Shown here: one piece after another, positions 25,303 to 34,566 of the stretch
How positions within the stretch are numbered: the stretch's first letter is position 1
Layout: each line of letters begins with the position of its first letter
Assembly: GCF_000764185.1 (NCBI RefSeq)
Contig: NZ_JQEC01000002.1
Coordinates: 124,001 to 188,000 of the forward strand
Source: Colwellia psychrerythraea
GTDB taxonomy: Bacteria > Pseudomonadota > Gammaproteobacteria > Enterobacterales > Alteromonadaceae
Reading direction: 5' to 3'
Length of the DNA stretch: 64,000 nt
Program-made: the position numbers and the translations under genes
Notes under the pieces: generated by a model
Databases searched by the model: none
Seen by the model: only the letters and a program-made list of their open reading frames with translations
What the model was told of the DNA's origin: nothing

Positions 25303-28104
25303 ATGAATATAAAAAACAGCCTTCTGGCGACACTACTCTCTTTGACCTTTATATCCGGCTTCACTTTCGCAAGTGAAAGCCTTGACGCGAGTTATGAAAA
25401 AGCCTTAATCGCTTTTCAAAATGAAGAGTTTTCCAGTGCTATTATTCATTTAAAGAATATTATTCAAGAAAACCCTCAGCACATGCCATCCCGTGTATTA
25501 ATGGCACAAATACTTATCATGCAAGGCAACGGCTCCGCTGCACAAATTGAGTTAGACCGAGCACGCGATGGTAAAGTTGATAACGACCGATTAATAACCT
25601 TGTACGGGCATGCTTACATACTGCAAGGCCAATACGATAAAGCATTAAAAGTCGCTAAGCTTGGTCAGCGAAATGAAAAAATTGAAAGTGAATTGTTACT
25701 CATCAGAGGGCAAGCTTATATTGGCAAAAAGCAATTTAAGTTAGCCGATAAAGCATTTATTAGCGTATTGCAGTTAAAACCCAAAAATCAAATGGCTTTG
25801 TTAGGTCGTGCACAAATCGCACTACAAGAATCAAAAGTTAACCAAGCTCTGAGTTACATAGACTTATCTCTTGCGAGTGTTAAGCCTTTCGTTAATGGTT
25901 GGGTGTTAAAATCAAAAATATTGCACCGCTTAGGCGATCGCCAAGGTGCATTACTTGCTATCAATGAAGCACTAAAAATTAATGAAAAACACCTTTCTGC
26001 ACGTTTAACTAAAGCGATGCTGCATATAGAATTAAAAGAATATCAACTGGCAGTGCCTCATGTAGATTATATTCTTAGTGAAATACCTAATGAGCCTAGA
26101 GCTGGTTATTTGAAAGCTATTATCAATGCCAGTCTACCTAGTACTGATAAAGATGCTTCAGATAACGACAAACTCTCTGAAGTCATTGCCACTTTGTCCG
26201 CAGTACCGTCAGAAGTAATGAGAAATACCCCAGATTATTATTTTCTAGCTGGCCTAACCAACTTTCAGTTTGGTAATTTAAATGATGCCCATCGCTATCT
26301 AAGCTATTACCTAAATTATGTTGAATACGATATAGACTCTGTCCGTATGATCGCCAGTATTGAAATAGAGCAAGGTGACTTAAATTCAGCACGCCATTTA
26401 TTGACTAAAACTAATGTCGCTCGCCCAAACAACCCTGATATTTTAACACTACTTGGCTTAACTTATTTGCGATTAGAAGACAGTAGCAAGGCCCAGTTTT
26501 ACTTTGAAAAGGTGGTTGATAGCTACCCTAATTCAACGATTAGCGTCAGTAATTTAGCCCGTAGTAAAATGCAGTCGGGTGATTATAAAGCAGCAATAAA
26601 CGCACTGTCAGCGATTAAAGATAACGAAATTAATGGTACTCAAATCAAGTTACTACTTATTGAGTCATACCAAAATACAAAAAAATATACTTTAGCCATT
26701 GATGTCGCCAAAGATTTAATCAAAGAATTTCCTGAAAATAGTTTTTTTCAACAACGTATCGGCATGCTGTATGGTTTAAACAGACAACTGCCCGAAGCTA
26801 GAGCTGCGTTTGAACAAGCCCTAGTGTTAAATGAAGCAAATATTATTGCTATGGTACATTTAGCGCGTATGCATAATATTGTTGGTGATTATGATAAAGC
26901 GCTGAGTTTTCTTCAGGCTAAACTCGCCTTATTTGAACATAACACCTTAATAATGACTGAAATATCTGACAGTTATTTATTTAAAAAAGATATTAAAAAT
27001 GCAAAGGTTTGGATACAAAAGTCCTATGCGCAAGACCCAAATGACTTTTACGTGGTATTAAAGTTAAGTCGCATTCTAACCAAGCAAAATAGGCTTGATG
27101 AAGCCATTGATTTAATCGATGGTTTTATTGGCCAACACCGGAGAGAGCCAGAGCCGTTACTCACTATTGCGAAGCTATATCAGCAACAAAATAAGCACCA
27201 ACAAGCTGTACTTGCCTTACGGGATTATGTAGAAAAATCTCGGAAAAAAGCACCTGCCCTTATCATTCTTGCCAAAGCACAGTTAAAAGCCAAAGATAAT
27301 GCGGGTGCAGTAAAATCGTATAAAAAAGCCATTATCGCTAATGATACATTTCTTCCTGCTTATTTAGGCTTGGTAAATCTGACCATTAAAAATAAAAATG
27401 AAGCTTTTGCCTTAAGTCTAATCTCATCGATTGCTGACATTACACAGAGTAGCAGCTTAACATTGGTACTTAAGGGTGACCTATACCTTGCCTTAGGTGA
27501 CAGTAATCAAGCCATTAAATTTTATCAAAACGCTTTACGTAAGTCGGATCAAAAACAAGCCATTCTTGGTTTATATCGAAGTTATAAACAACAAGATAAA
27601 ACCAGCAAGGCGATAAAGCCTTTGAAAAATTGGTTATTAAAATACCCAGATGACATGCTGGTGGCTATCGCTTTAGCAGACAGTTACAAAGGTAGTAAAC
27701 AGTTACAAAAATCCGCAGAGAATTATCAACTATTGATGACAAAGTTTGGGCCATTACCCATTCTATTAAACAATGCCGCTAGTGTTGAATTTAGTTTAGG
27801 TAATACCGAAAAAGCTAAACAATATGCCCAGCAAGCCTATGATTACTTGCCTGAAAACGTCGCTATAATTGATACCCTAGCCTGGATAAAAAGTCGATTA
27901 GGTGAACATAAACAAGCTGTTGCATTATTTCGACTAGCACTAACAAAAGACTTTGATAATGCTGAAGTTAAATATCATATCTCAGTAACTCTTTATGCTT
28001 TATCGAGAAAAGTTGAAGCTAAAAAACAATTAATTGAAGCCGTTGATAGTGAGCAGAACTTTCCTGAGAAAAAAGCCGCTGCGGCATTATTAAAAACCTG
28101 GTAA
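25303..28104 (+). CDS. prsT: PEP-CTERM system TPR-repeat protein (PrsT-like)
   Basis: This 933-residue exported protein is made almost entirely of TPR helices, with about 20 or more 34-residue units of the A..G..L...G....A pattern from residue 27 to the end. Length and composition match the PrsT proteins of PEP-CTERM/exosortase systems. The signal peptide ends near FTFA|SES, and unlike the usual family description there is no lipobox cysteine, so it should be soluble periplasmic unless another start is used. It stands divergent from a PEP-CTERM substrate. ATG 25303 has only a weak Shine-Dalgarno (cggtatc). PrsT is thought to assist polysaccharide or PEP-CTERM export; that is family context only. 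Confidence 0.75.
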   Translation: MNIKNSLLATLLSLTFISGFTFASESLDASYEKALIAFQNEEFSSAIIHLKNIIQENPQHMPSRVLMAQILIMQGNGSAAQIELDRARDGKVDNDRLITLYGHAYILQGQYDKALKVAKLGQRNEKIESELLLIRGQAYIGKKQFKLADKAFISVLQLKPKNQMALLGRAQIALQESKVNQALSYIDLSLASVKPFVNGWVLKSKILHRLGDRQGALLAINEALKINEKHLSARLTKAMLHIELKEYQLAVPHVDYILSEIPNEPRAGYLKAIINASLPSTDKDASDNDKLSEVIATLSAVPSEVMRNTPDYYFLAGLTNFQFGNLNDAHRYLSYYLNYVEYDIDSVRMIASIEIEQGDLNSARHLLTKTNVARPNNPDILTLLGLTYLRLEDSSKAQFYFEKVVDSYPNSTISVSNLARSKMQSGDYKAAINALSAIKDNEINGTQIKLLLIESYQNTKKYTLAIDVAKDLIKEFPENSFFQQRIGMLYGLNRQLPEARAAFEQALVLNEANIIAMVHLARMHNIVGDYDKALSFLQAKLALFEHNTLIMTEISDSYLFKKDIKNAKVWIQKSYAQDPNDFYVVLKLSRILTKQNRLDEAIDLIDGFIGQHRREPEPLLTIAKLYQQQNKHQQAVLALRDYVEKSRKKAPALIILAKAQLKAKDNAGAVKSYKKAIIANDTFLPAYLGLVNLTIKNKNEAFALSLISSIADITQSSSLTLVLKGDLYLALGDSNQAIKFYQNALRKSDQKQAILGLYRSYKQQDKTSKAIKPLKNWLLKYPDDMLVAIALADSYKGSKQLQKSAENYQLLMTKFGPLPILLNNAASVEFSLGNTEKAKQYAQQAYDYLPENVAIIDTLAWIKSRLGEHKQAVALFRLALTKDFDNAEVKYHISVTLYALSRKVEAKKQLIEAVDSEQNFPEKKAAAALLKTW

Positions 28105-28137
28105 TTCAAGGTTAAAAGTTAACTAGGTTCCCTTTAC

Positions 28138-28175
28138 AGCTACTTTCTTAAAACAAGTTAGTAGCTTTATTGAAA
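28138..28175 (+). terminator. Possible terminator after prsT
   Basis: A 7-bp perfect stem (agctact / agtagct) with a long partly paired interior loop is followed by a T-rich tail (ttattgaaattttt). It lies 33 bases after the prsT stop. Confidence 0.4.
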
Positions 28176-28231
28176 TTTTTATACTGCAATACGGTCTTTT
28201 AAGCCAGAATCCACAAAAGACTGTAACCTGA

Positions 28232-28822
28232 ATGAACATTAGAACTGAATTAACCTTCCATCGCAAAGCAGTAATTTCACTTTTATTATCACTCTTATTT
28301 TTAACTAACAGTGCCATTGCCAACACTATCTCGAATGTCGGTCCCACTCTCAACCAAAAAGCGCCGATAATATCAGTTCTGAATACTCAACTCAAAGCTG
28401 TCAATATTAGTCAGCTAAGTGGTAAACAAGGTCTCATTATCTTATTTTTCCGCTCTGCCGATTGGTGTCCTTTTTGTAAAAAACACCTCATTGAATTGAA
28501 CAATCAAGCTGAAGATTTTACCAAATTAGGTTACGGCTTAGCCGGAATTTCTTATGATAATACTGATATATTGAAAAAATTCGCAAGACAACAAAATATC
28601 AGTTTTCCATTATTATCAGACCAGAATGTACGAACTATGTCAGCCTATAATATTCTCAATAAAGAATATTCGCTAGGTGATGATAATTACGGTATTCCGT
28701 ATCCAGGGGTAGTAGTCATTGATAACCAAGGTAAGGTAATTCATAAACATTTTTTCAAAGGTTATAAAAAGCGCGTCAGATTTAGCGATCTGTATCTACA
28801 GCTAAAAAATGTAGATAAGTAA
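28232..28822 (+). CDS. Exported thioredoxin-fold peroxiredoxin-like (redoxin) protein
   Basis: This 196-residue protein has an N-terminal signal peptide (hydrophobic segment at residues 12-29). It has a thioredoxin fold of the AhpC/TSA-redoxin type with the active site FRSADWCPFCKKHL, where the CPFC pair sits in the usual position. GISYDNTD and the cis-proline region GIPYPGVVVID follow at the expected distances. It is expected to reduce disulfides or peroxides in the periplasm. It lies 127 bases after prsT on the same strand, but a possible terminator intervenes, so a functional link to the PEP-CTERM genes is only inferred. Confidence 0.75.
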   Translation: MNIRTELTFHRKAVISLLLSLLFLTNSAIANTISNVGPTLNQKAPIISVLNTQLKAVNISQLSGKQGLIILFFRSADWCPFCKKHLIELNNQAEDFTKLGYGLAGISYDNTDILKKFARQQNISFPLLSDQNVRTMSAYNILNKEYSLGDDNYGIPYPGVVVIDNQGKVIHKHFFKGYKKRVRFSDLYLQLKNVDK

Positions 28823-28864
28823 TAGTTATTTCTCTTTTCAGTGAGGATTTTATCAGCCTTGCTG

Positions 28865-29578
28865 TTATTGGTATAAACCACTATCTACAAACGCTTGAGT
28901 AAGCTGCTGGTATAACTGGTCTATGGTAGGCCGCTCACTAATATTGCCAAAAAGCGTAGTATGAACTTGCGCTTTTACTCGTTCTTTTTTATCCGATAAT
29001 TTATAACATAGGTTTACCGGTTTTATCATCTCAGCTAACAACACATCAATAAGTATAAAAGCCTGTGCTAATACTATTTTTCCACCGCCTTTTTTTAGTA
29101 TAACCCGCTGAGCGGTACCAACAATTTTCTTGCCATTTATATTGATATTGTAATCACCATCACAGTAAGAGAACTCGGTCGCATGTGTTTGGCTAACTAA
29201 GTTAAATTGACGAAAAAATCCATGCAATACTGTGCATAGGTTTTCATAAGCTTGGGGGATTGAGTACTGTGTATCGTTTGGCCAAGTATAAAGGTGAGAT
29301 AAATTAATAACACCCGGACATTGCGGCACTGGTGCACCACCCGTTTTTCTTGAATACAGCAACCAATGCTCATTTGATAAAGCTTGAATCAAATTCTCAG
29401 ATTCTGGCCACTTTTTCCCCGCAGGCAATACTAAAGTTGCTTGCTTGGCTTGCCAGAGCATCAGACATTGCTTGAGTTGGCCAGATTGTATTTGGGCAAT
29501 AAGCTGGGTTTCTTTATCAAAGACATTATCAACAGAAACCTGTTTATAACGTAGTAATTTATCACGATTCATGTTCAT
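28865..29578 (-). CDS. Lipoate-protein-ligase-like (BPL/LPL catalytic domain) protein
   Basis: This 237-residue soluble protein has the biotin/lipoate ligase core. RKTGGAPVPQCPGVINLS corresponds to the RRxGGGxV..xxGxxN substrate loop, and NGKKIVGTAQRV carries the conserved catalytic lysine of the KI(V/A)G motif. The usual HxG loop is unclear. Members attach lipoate or octanoate to acyl-carrier domains, or act as transferases. It is shorter than full-length LplA, lacking the C-terminal accessory domain. A small AbrB-like gene lies 38 bases upstream and may share its transcript. Confidence 0.62.
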   Translation of the reverse strand: MNMNRDKLLRYKQVSVDNVFDKETQLIAQIQSGQLKQCLMLWQAKQATLVLPAGKKWPESENLIQALSNEHWLLYSRKTGGAPVPQCPGVINLSHLYTWPNDTQYSIPQAYENLCTVLHGFFRQFNLVSQTHATEFSYCDGDYNININGKKIVGTAQRVILKKGGGKIVLAQAFILIDVLLAEMIKPVNLCYKLSDKKERVKAQVHTTLFGNISERPTIDQLYQQLTQAFVDSGLYQ

Positions 29579-29616
29579 TTTTTACGCTATACTTACCCAT
29601 ATTTACGTCGCTACCT

Positions 29617-29823
29617 TTAAGCGTCTTCTTCGTGCATTTGACCATCAATTAGCATCATTAGCTCAGCAGACTTTTCATCATGTTTAGTTAAGCAATAACT
29701 GCCATCAAACATATTCTCTAAAAAGATAGTCTCCCCTTCACTGGTTTGTAATTGTTTTAGCACCTCTGGTGGCAGTTCGACTCCCACTCCCCCACCAACT
29801 GCCTGTATTTTCAGTTCAATCAT
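29617..29823 (-). CDS. Small AbrB/MazE-like DNA-binding protein
   Basis: This 68-residue protein has the SpoVT/AbrB-like pattern: an N-terminal beta strand (IQAVGGGVGVELPPEVLKQL), then GETIFLE and YCLTKHD. Such swapped-hairpin proteins are antitoxins or transcription factors. No PIN or MazF toxin lies next to it, so it is not supported as half of a toxin-antitoxin pair. The ribosome-binding site aggag precedes the ATG at 29823. It lies 38 bases upstream of the lipoate-ligase-like gene. Confidence 0.55.
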   Translation of the reverse strand: MIELKIQAVGGGVGVELPPEVLKQLQTSEGETIFLENMFDGSYCLTKHDEKSAELMMLIDGQMHEEDA

Positions 29824-30314
29824 AATAATACTCCTAATTAAATACCAGACATATCAGATAAAGTTTCTATGCCTTCAACATTAAAATTATAGCTGGCTAT
29901 TTTTCACTCACAATATTGATTATTTACCCGTATTCACGATATTTAAAGCTATCAGCCGCTAACAAACGCCATAACATTAAATATTACAGTAATTACAATT
30001 CTTAACATATTAGGCGGTTTATAGCAGGGTAGTGCTAGTGTCTAACCTCACGTTTTGCTGTAGCATACTTAATCATTAACTTATGATGAAAAGCAATAAA
30101 AAACAAAGCGTAAGATTGTTTATTTGTGCAATTTAACCAATAGAGATGACTTGTAGTTTTATCATTTACCCACTATATAATAACAGCGAAGAATGGCTTT
30201 TTTTCATATGATAAACCGTAAGATACTATCTACTTTGACTTAAGAGTGGAGAAAATAATTAAGTAATGCTATTCGCCGTAAGTAACCCGTTAATCAACAA
30301 CCTTAAGGGAAAAC
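29824..30314. other. Intergenic region between divergent genes
   Basis: These 491 bases separate the AbrB-like gene (reverse) from the carbonic anhydrase gene (forward). The sequence is AT-rich and no open frame with a start signal, repeat or RNA fold stands out. Promoters for both genes must lie here. Confidence 0.4.
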
Positions 30315-31169
30315 ATGAAAACAAAGATTATTGCATTGGCTATTGCCAGCACATTAATACCTCTAGTAGCTTGCGCTGGTAGTGATCACGATAACGTTTC
30401 TAATCAAGTTATAGAAAAGCAACGTGCTATGTTAGAAATAAAAACGGACGGTAAAGGTTTCGGTCCGCAATCACCACGCGATCTTAGCTCTCATCAAGGT
30501 AGCAATGCCCGTATATTTGGTGAGGCACCTGCATATCAAGACATGAATCTTTGTAATATCCACTTTCATAAAAATGCTGAACATAAAGGTGGTGAGTTTA
30601 ACAAATATGCAGGAAATGGCACTGGTACTGGTTATCAATCGGGTTTCGTTTACTCAGGAAAGCTAAGCAGCAGTGAAACCAAAAAGATTGACAAAGACAT
30701 TTGTCCTAGTCCACACGGCGGTCTATTTCCTGGTGATACTATTGAAGTACATTATGTTCACTCAACCGCTCTTGCAAAACCTGGTCATACATTAGGTGCC
30801 TGTTTAGGTGAATCTATCACCAATATACAAGCCCGCGTAGAAACACAGGTTTATGTGCTAGTGAATGATAAAAGTGCTTTAGACTTTGGTAACTTAACTA
30901 AACATGCGGTAGTGAATGGTAAACATCAGGCATTAAACATTCCAAATAACACTGGAACAGCAATTCAGTATGCCGGTTCTACTACTGGACCTAGTTACAA
31001 TGAAAAAGCCTCACCATTTCAAATTTCTTGGAGTGTTCGTCCTAAAGTTGCAAAAGTTAATATTGAAACAGTGGGAGAGTGGTGTAAAGGTAACGCCTTT
31101 AAAGAAGATCATGCTCATGGTGTAAGAAACTTAGTGACCAATCCAAAATTATTGTCACAAATGAAATAA
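30315..31169 (+). CDS. Delta-class carbonic anhydrase, exported
   Basis: This 284-residue protein has a signal peptide ending near VACA. The body carries NLCNIHFHKNAEHKGGEF, the histidine-rich signature of delta-class carbonic anhydrases first known from diatoms and later seen in marine bacteria. It also has ICPSPHGGLFPGDTIEVHYV, CLGESITNIQARVETQVYVL and the cysteine in GEWCKGNAF. The enzyme hydrates CO2 to bicarbonate in the periplasm. The cysteine in VACAG could be read as a lipobox (LVAC|AG), which is borderline, so the protein may be a lipoprotein. ATG 30315 is preceded by aaggga. It is a single gene with its own terminator. Confidence 0.8.
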   Translation: MKTKIIALAIASTLIPLVACAGSDHDNVSNQVIEKQRAMLEIKTDGKGFGPQSPRDLSSHQGSNARIFGEAPAYQDMNLCNIHFHKNAEHKGGEFNKYAGNGTGTGYQSGFVYSGKLSSSETKKIDKDICPSPHGGLFPGDTIEVHYVHSTALAKPGHTLGACLGESITNIQARVETQVYVLVNDKSALDFGNLTKHAVVNGKHQALNIPNNTGTAIQYAGSTTGPSYNEKASPFQISWSVRPKVAKVNIETVGEWCKGNAFKEDHAHGVRNLVTNPKLLSQMK

Positions 31170-31217
31170 GTTATAGAAAGTTATTAATACTTTCTATAAT
31201 ATTTTTCTATACAGTAT

Positions 31218-31253
31218 AAAAAAGGGGAAGTGCAGTAATGCCCTTCCCCTTTT
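31218..31253. terminator. Bidirectional terminator between carbonic anhydrase and methyltransferase-like gene
   Basis: An 11-bp stem (aaaaggggaag / cttcccctttt) with A and T flanks lies between the two convergent genes. It can serve both strands. Confidence 0.8.
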
Positions 31254-31291
31254 AATGTGTAAATATTTCGTGTTTTATTTGCAATAAATTA

Positions 31292-31753
31292 TTATAACCA
31301 AGGGCGAACTTGTTTTTTATAATTGATAAATTCATCCTTAAATATCTTAATTAGTGCTCGCTCTTCTGGCATGATTTGAAAACGTTGAATATACGCAACA
31401 TACACGGCAATTAGAGCTACTCCCCAAGCTGACTCCAAATAACTTGTCCAAGCAAATAAAAACGCAACAAAACCGACATACATAGGGTTTCTGGAAAATT
31501 GATAAATCCCCGAAGTAACTAACGAACTTGCCGTATCAGGCTTTAGTGGATTTACCGTAGTTTTAGCCAATCGAAAAGAGACTGCGCCAGCCAAAGCGAA
31601 AAAAGCACCGCTAAGAGTAAAGACAGCTACCAAAGCCATTTTTATGGTACTAGTAAGGGTAATCAGCGGTGTTAAGGTACTTAACCACCACATGCCAGCG
31701 GCAGTTAATAAAGCCACTAACGGTGGTGGGATCTTATTTTCTAAAAATTTCAT
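31292..31753 (-). CDS. Isoprenylcysteine carboxyl methyltransferase-like membrane protein
   Basis: This 153-residue protein has four to five hydrophobic helices and ends in the ICMT/PEMT-type SAM-binding region. GIYQFSRNPMYVGFVAF is the RHPxYxG-like motif, and PEERALIKIFKDEFINYKKQVRPWL is the EExxL...G..Y..Y...V.R.W end. Bacterial members of this family methylate unknown small or lipid substrates at the inner membrane. The ATG is preceded by aagga. It is separated by 45 bases from the end of thiDE's downstream side but reads away from the thi operon's promoter in the same strand, so it may receive read-through. Confidence 0.75.
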   Translation of the reverse strand: MKFLENKIPPPLVALLTAAGMWWLSTLTPLITLTSTIKMALVAVFTLSGAFFALAGAVSFRLAKTTVNPLKPDTASSLVTSGIYQFSRNPMYVGFVAFLFAWTSYLESAWGVALIAVYVAYIQRFQIMPEERALIKIFKDEFINYKKQVRPWL

Positions 31754-31798
31754 TATTATCCTTAATGAACAGTTTTTGGCTTTGATCGAATTAAGATA

Positions 31799-33409
31799 TT
31801 AAGCGCTATGACATTGTAATGCTATAGCTTGTATTTTAGCTACGGCCTGCTCAGGTGATATACCGTGTGACTTTTCTGCTTCAGTTATTGCTGTAACTAC
31901 GGCAATGCTTTCTACGCCTGTTTCGACCACTTTAGCTGCGCGTTCAAGGGTAATACCGCCAATAGCCACTACGGGGGTTTGTTGCTCATTTTCAGGTCGT
32001 AAAGCTAAAACTTGCCTTAAGTTATCAAGACCTTGAATTTGCCCGGTCATGTCTTTGGTTTTGGTGGGGAAAATAGCGCCAATGGCTAAATAAGAGGGCT
32101 GTAATTGCTGCGCTAATAAGAATTCATAACAGCCATGAGTACTGATACCTAGGCGTATACCCGACTGTTGAATAGCAACAAGATCTGCTTCAGCTAGATC
32201 TTCTTGGCCAATATGCACGCCATAAGCGCCATGTTTAATGGCCAGTTGCCAATAATCATTAATGAACAAGCGAGTACCATAGTCTTTAGCCAACTCTACC
32301 GCTTCAATGATTACTTGCTCTAACTCGTTTTCAGCTAAATTTTTCACCCGTAACTGAATAATCTCTAAACCTAATGGTAATAAGCGTTTTAACCAATATA
32401 ACGAGTCAATTACTGGGTATAAAGCAAGTTTTTTATCGTTAAGTTCTAAAGAGTTAAATGCTGGTAAGTTATGGTATTGCACACTTACTTGCTCAACAAC
32501 TTTAGGAAAAAATTGAGCCTCACGTGGCCAACCTTGCTGCTCAAATGCACCATAATATTGATGACAGTGCAATTCACTTATTTGCTCACTAGCGCTTAAA
32601 CCCTGATTGACAAAGGCTTTGGCTAGGGTAAAAGCATCGCGAATTAAATAACCATGAGCTAAAAATGAAGAGAGTGCGGTAGCAAAGCTACAACCGCCAC
32701 CATGACTGTAATGTGTATTTACACGAGGTGAACTAAGTTGATAGCTAATAACTTGATGTAACTTTTCTTGGTTATCTTGTTTTTCCTCACTGAGCTGGTT
32801 AAGTTGGTGATAACAGTAATCAATGGCTAAGCCATTATCTTTTTCACTATGGCCACCTTTAACGATAATACTAGTGATCGAGTAATCATCATAAATTTTC
32901 TTTGCAAGTTTTTCGACTGCTGCATCTTGAGCTACCTGATCAAAGCGCGCTAAGCTTTTTGCTTCCATCAAGTTCGGTGTTATCACGTCAACTTGCCGTA
33001 ATAATGGCGTGAGTTGTTCTAAAGTTATAGCGCTGAAGCTACCACCAACACTGGCTTGACCAACAGGGTCATAAACCACAATCAAATTGCTATCAGTTTT
33101 CTTGGCGTTTATTATTAATTGCCTTAACCATACTACTTGCTCAACATTAGCGACTAAGCCAATTTTGATGACCGATGGCGGTTTGTCAACAATTAACACT
33201 TCGAACTGGTGCTGTAAAATATCAATCGGAACGGGATTTACTGAGATTAATTTCGATGAATTTTGTACTGTATTAGCCGTGATAAGGTGACAGACTTCAA
33301 CGCCCAATCCATGCCCTGTTTTAATATCAGCAGCAATACCAGCGCCACCAGAGCAGTCACTGCCAGAAATGGTCCAGATTATTGGTTTTTTCTTATTAAG
33401 CTTAGTCAT
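31799..33409 (-). CDS. thiDE: Fused hydroxymethylpyrimidine (phosphate) kinase / thiamin-phosphate synthase
   Basis: This 536-residue bifunctional enzyme joins two steps of thiamin synthesis. Residues 1-270 are ThiD-like: SGSDCSGGAGIAADIKTGHG at the N terminus, VYDPVGQASVGG, and the GGGCSFATALSSFLAHGY loop near 240-257, where GT in the usual GTGCT motif is changed to GG. Residues from about 310 to 530 are ThiE-like: LPLGLEIIQLRVKN, LFINDYW, GVHIGQEDL, LGISTHGCYE, and AIFPTKTK. The linker is about 50 residues. The start ATG 33409 is preferred to the TTG at 33412. It is the last gene of the thi operon, 141 bases after thiG with a palindromic repeat between. Confidence 0.9.
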   Translation of the reverse strand: MTKLNKKKPIIWTISGSDCSGGAGIAADIKTGHGLGVEVCHLITANTVQNSSKLISVNPVPIDILQHQFEVLIVDKPPSVIKIGLVANVEQVVWLRQLIINAKKTDSNLIVVYDPVGQASVGGSFSAITLEQLTPLLRQVDVITPNLMEAKSLARFDQVAQDAAVEKLAKKIYDDYSITSIIVKGGHSEKDNGLAIDYCYHQLNQLSEEKQDNQEKLHQVISYQLSSPRVNTHYSHGGGCSFATALSSFLAHGYLIRDAFTLAKAFVNQGLSASEQISELHCHQYYGAFEQQGWPREAQFFPKVVEQVSVQYHNLPAFNSLELNDKKLALYPVIDSLYWLKRLLPLGLEIIQLRVKNLAENELEQVIIEAVELAKDYGTRLFINDYWQLAIKHGAYGVHIGQEDLAEADLVAIQQSGIRLGISTHGCYEFLLAQQLQPSYLAIGAIFPTKTKDMTGQIQGLDNLRQVLALRPENEQQTPVVAIGGITLERAAKVVETGVESIAVVTAITEAEKSHGISPEQAVAKIQAIALQCHSA

Positions 33410-33464
33410 CAATGTCTTATACTTTAAAAGTTAAAATACAAATAGCTTAAAGGCTAAGTTAGTT

Positions 33465-33545
33465 GACACTAATGCAAGGCGAATACGCGGAGCCTAGTTT
33501 ACTAGGTGTAGCATATTCAACGCCGCAGTAGCGTTAAATAACAAA
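33465..33545. repeat. REP-like palindromic element between thiG and thiDE
   Basis: A nested palindrome fills this gap: an inner stem (cctagt / actagg) inside outer arms (gcgaatacgc / gcatattcaacgc). The whole has the shape of REP- or small MITE-type intergenic repeats of gammaproteobacteria. A single copy occurs in this window, so repetitive nature across the genome is inference. Confidence 0.55.
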
Positions 33546-33550
33546 GTCAT

Positions 33551-34348
33551 TTAACTATTTTGGTGCCAAAACGGTGTATCAAGTGTCGGCGTTGAAGGGT
33601 GGGCGGTCTGTCTTTGTTGCATTATACCAGCGACATAACCTTGCGCACCTGCTTGCAGTGCTTGGCCAAACGCTTTTGCCATCAATACCGGATTATCTGC
33701 TAGTGCCACTGCACTATTTAACAATACGCCGTCATAGCCCATTTCCATGGCTAAACAGGCATCCGATGGTTTGCCAATACCTGCATCTAAGATCAAAGTA
33801 GCTTCAGGTAAACGTAAGCGAATAGTTTCTAGATTATAAGGGTTCATCAGCCCTTTACCTGTACCAATTGGCGATGCCCAAGGCATGATCACTTGACAGC
33901 CTAAGTCATATAGGCGCTGACATAACACAAGATCATCAGTGCAATACGGCAGTACTTTAAAGCCATCAGCAATGAGTTGTTCTGTAGCATTCAACAATTC
34001 TATGGGATCTGGCTGTAAGTTATAATCATCGCCAATAACTTCCAACTTAATCCAGTCAGTTTTAAAAATCTCACGGCTCATCTTTGCTAAGGTTACCGCT
34101 TCCTTAGCTGTTTTACAGCCTGCAGTATTTGGCAGTAAATGGCCATTAGTTTGCGCCACTATTTCTTGTAAATAATGCCAAATTTGCTGACCCGATTTTT
34201 CAGCTGGATTCTGTCTTTTTAGCGACAGCGTGACAACTTGTGAGCCACTGGCCAGAATCGCTTGTTTCATTACGTGTGGTGAAGGATATAAAGCACTACC
34301 AATAAGCAAACGACTATCTAGATTTTGTCCATAGATATTCAATGACAT
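33551..34348 (-). CDS. thiG: Thiazole synthase ThiG
   Basis: This 265-residue TIM-barrel enzyme forms the thiazole ring from deoxyxylulose phosphate, iminoglycine and ThiS thiocarboxylate. The Schiff-base lysine lies in [10 protein letters not shown]. Phosphate-binding [12 protein letters not shown] and [20 protein letters not shown] are intact, and [20 protein letters not shown] follows. Length is typical. It starts 5 bases after thiS, with ggagg before the ATG, and lies inside the thiC-thiO-thiS-thiG-thiDE operon. Confidence 0.95.
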   Translation of the reverse strand: MSLNIYGQNLDSRLLIGSALYPSPHVMKQAILASGSQVVTLSLKRQNPAEKSGQQIWHYLQEIVAQTNGHLLPNTAGCKTAKEAVTLAKMSREIFKTDWIKLEVIGDDYNLQPDPIELLNATEQLIADGFKVLPYCTDDLVLCQRLYDLGCQVIMPWASPIGTGKGLMNPYNLETIRLRLPEATLILDAGIGKPSDACLAMEMGYDGVLLNSAVALADNPVLMAKAFGQALQAGAQGYVAGIMQQRQTAHPSTPTLDTPFWHQNS

Positions 34349-34353
34349 TACAC

Positions 34354-34566
34354 TTAACCTCCCTGAATCGGTTGTAATACATCAAGGCTGTCGCCATTTT
34401 TTACCATAGTAGTGTCGTAATCTGTTCTACCGACAAAATCACCATTAAGCGCCACTGCAAATGTACTTTGTTGCGGCTCAATAAAGTGTAAAGTTAACGC
34501 TGAACTGACACTAATATGTGTTTCATTACTTAGTGGATAGGCTTTTCCGTTAATATGAATGTTCAT
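34354..34566 (-). CDS. thiS: Sulfur carrier protein ThiS
   Basis: This 70-residue ubiquitin-like protein ends in the GG dipeptide (LQPIQGG) that must be adenylated and converted to a thiocarboxylate. [20 protein letters not shown] holds the typical variant of the NxxxVP-like loop. It overlaps the end of thiO by 17 bases. No thiF lies in this window, so the adenylating enzyme must be encoded elsewhere or replaced by MoeB. Confidence 0.93.
   Translation of the reverse strand: MNIHINGKAYPLSNETHISVSSALTLHFIEPQQSTFAVALNGDFVGRTDYDTTMVKNGDSLDVLQPIQGG

Noticed and set aside
25038..25376. Forward open frame overlapping the start of the PrsT-like gene
   Set aside because: It overlaps the signal peptide region of a clear gene in another frame and has no domain or start signal.
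29617..29823. Toxin-antitoxin module centred on the AbrB/MazE-like protein
   Set aside because: No toxin-like gene lies on either side; the neighbours are a lipoate-ligase-like gene and a long intergenic region.
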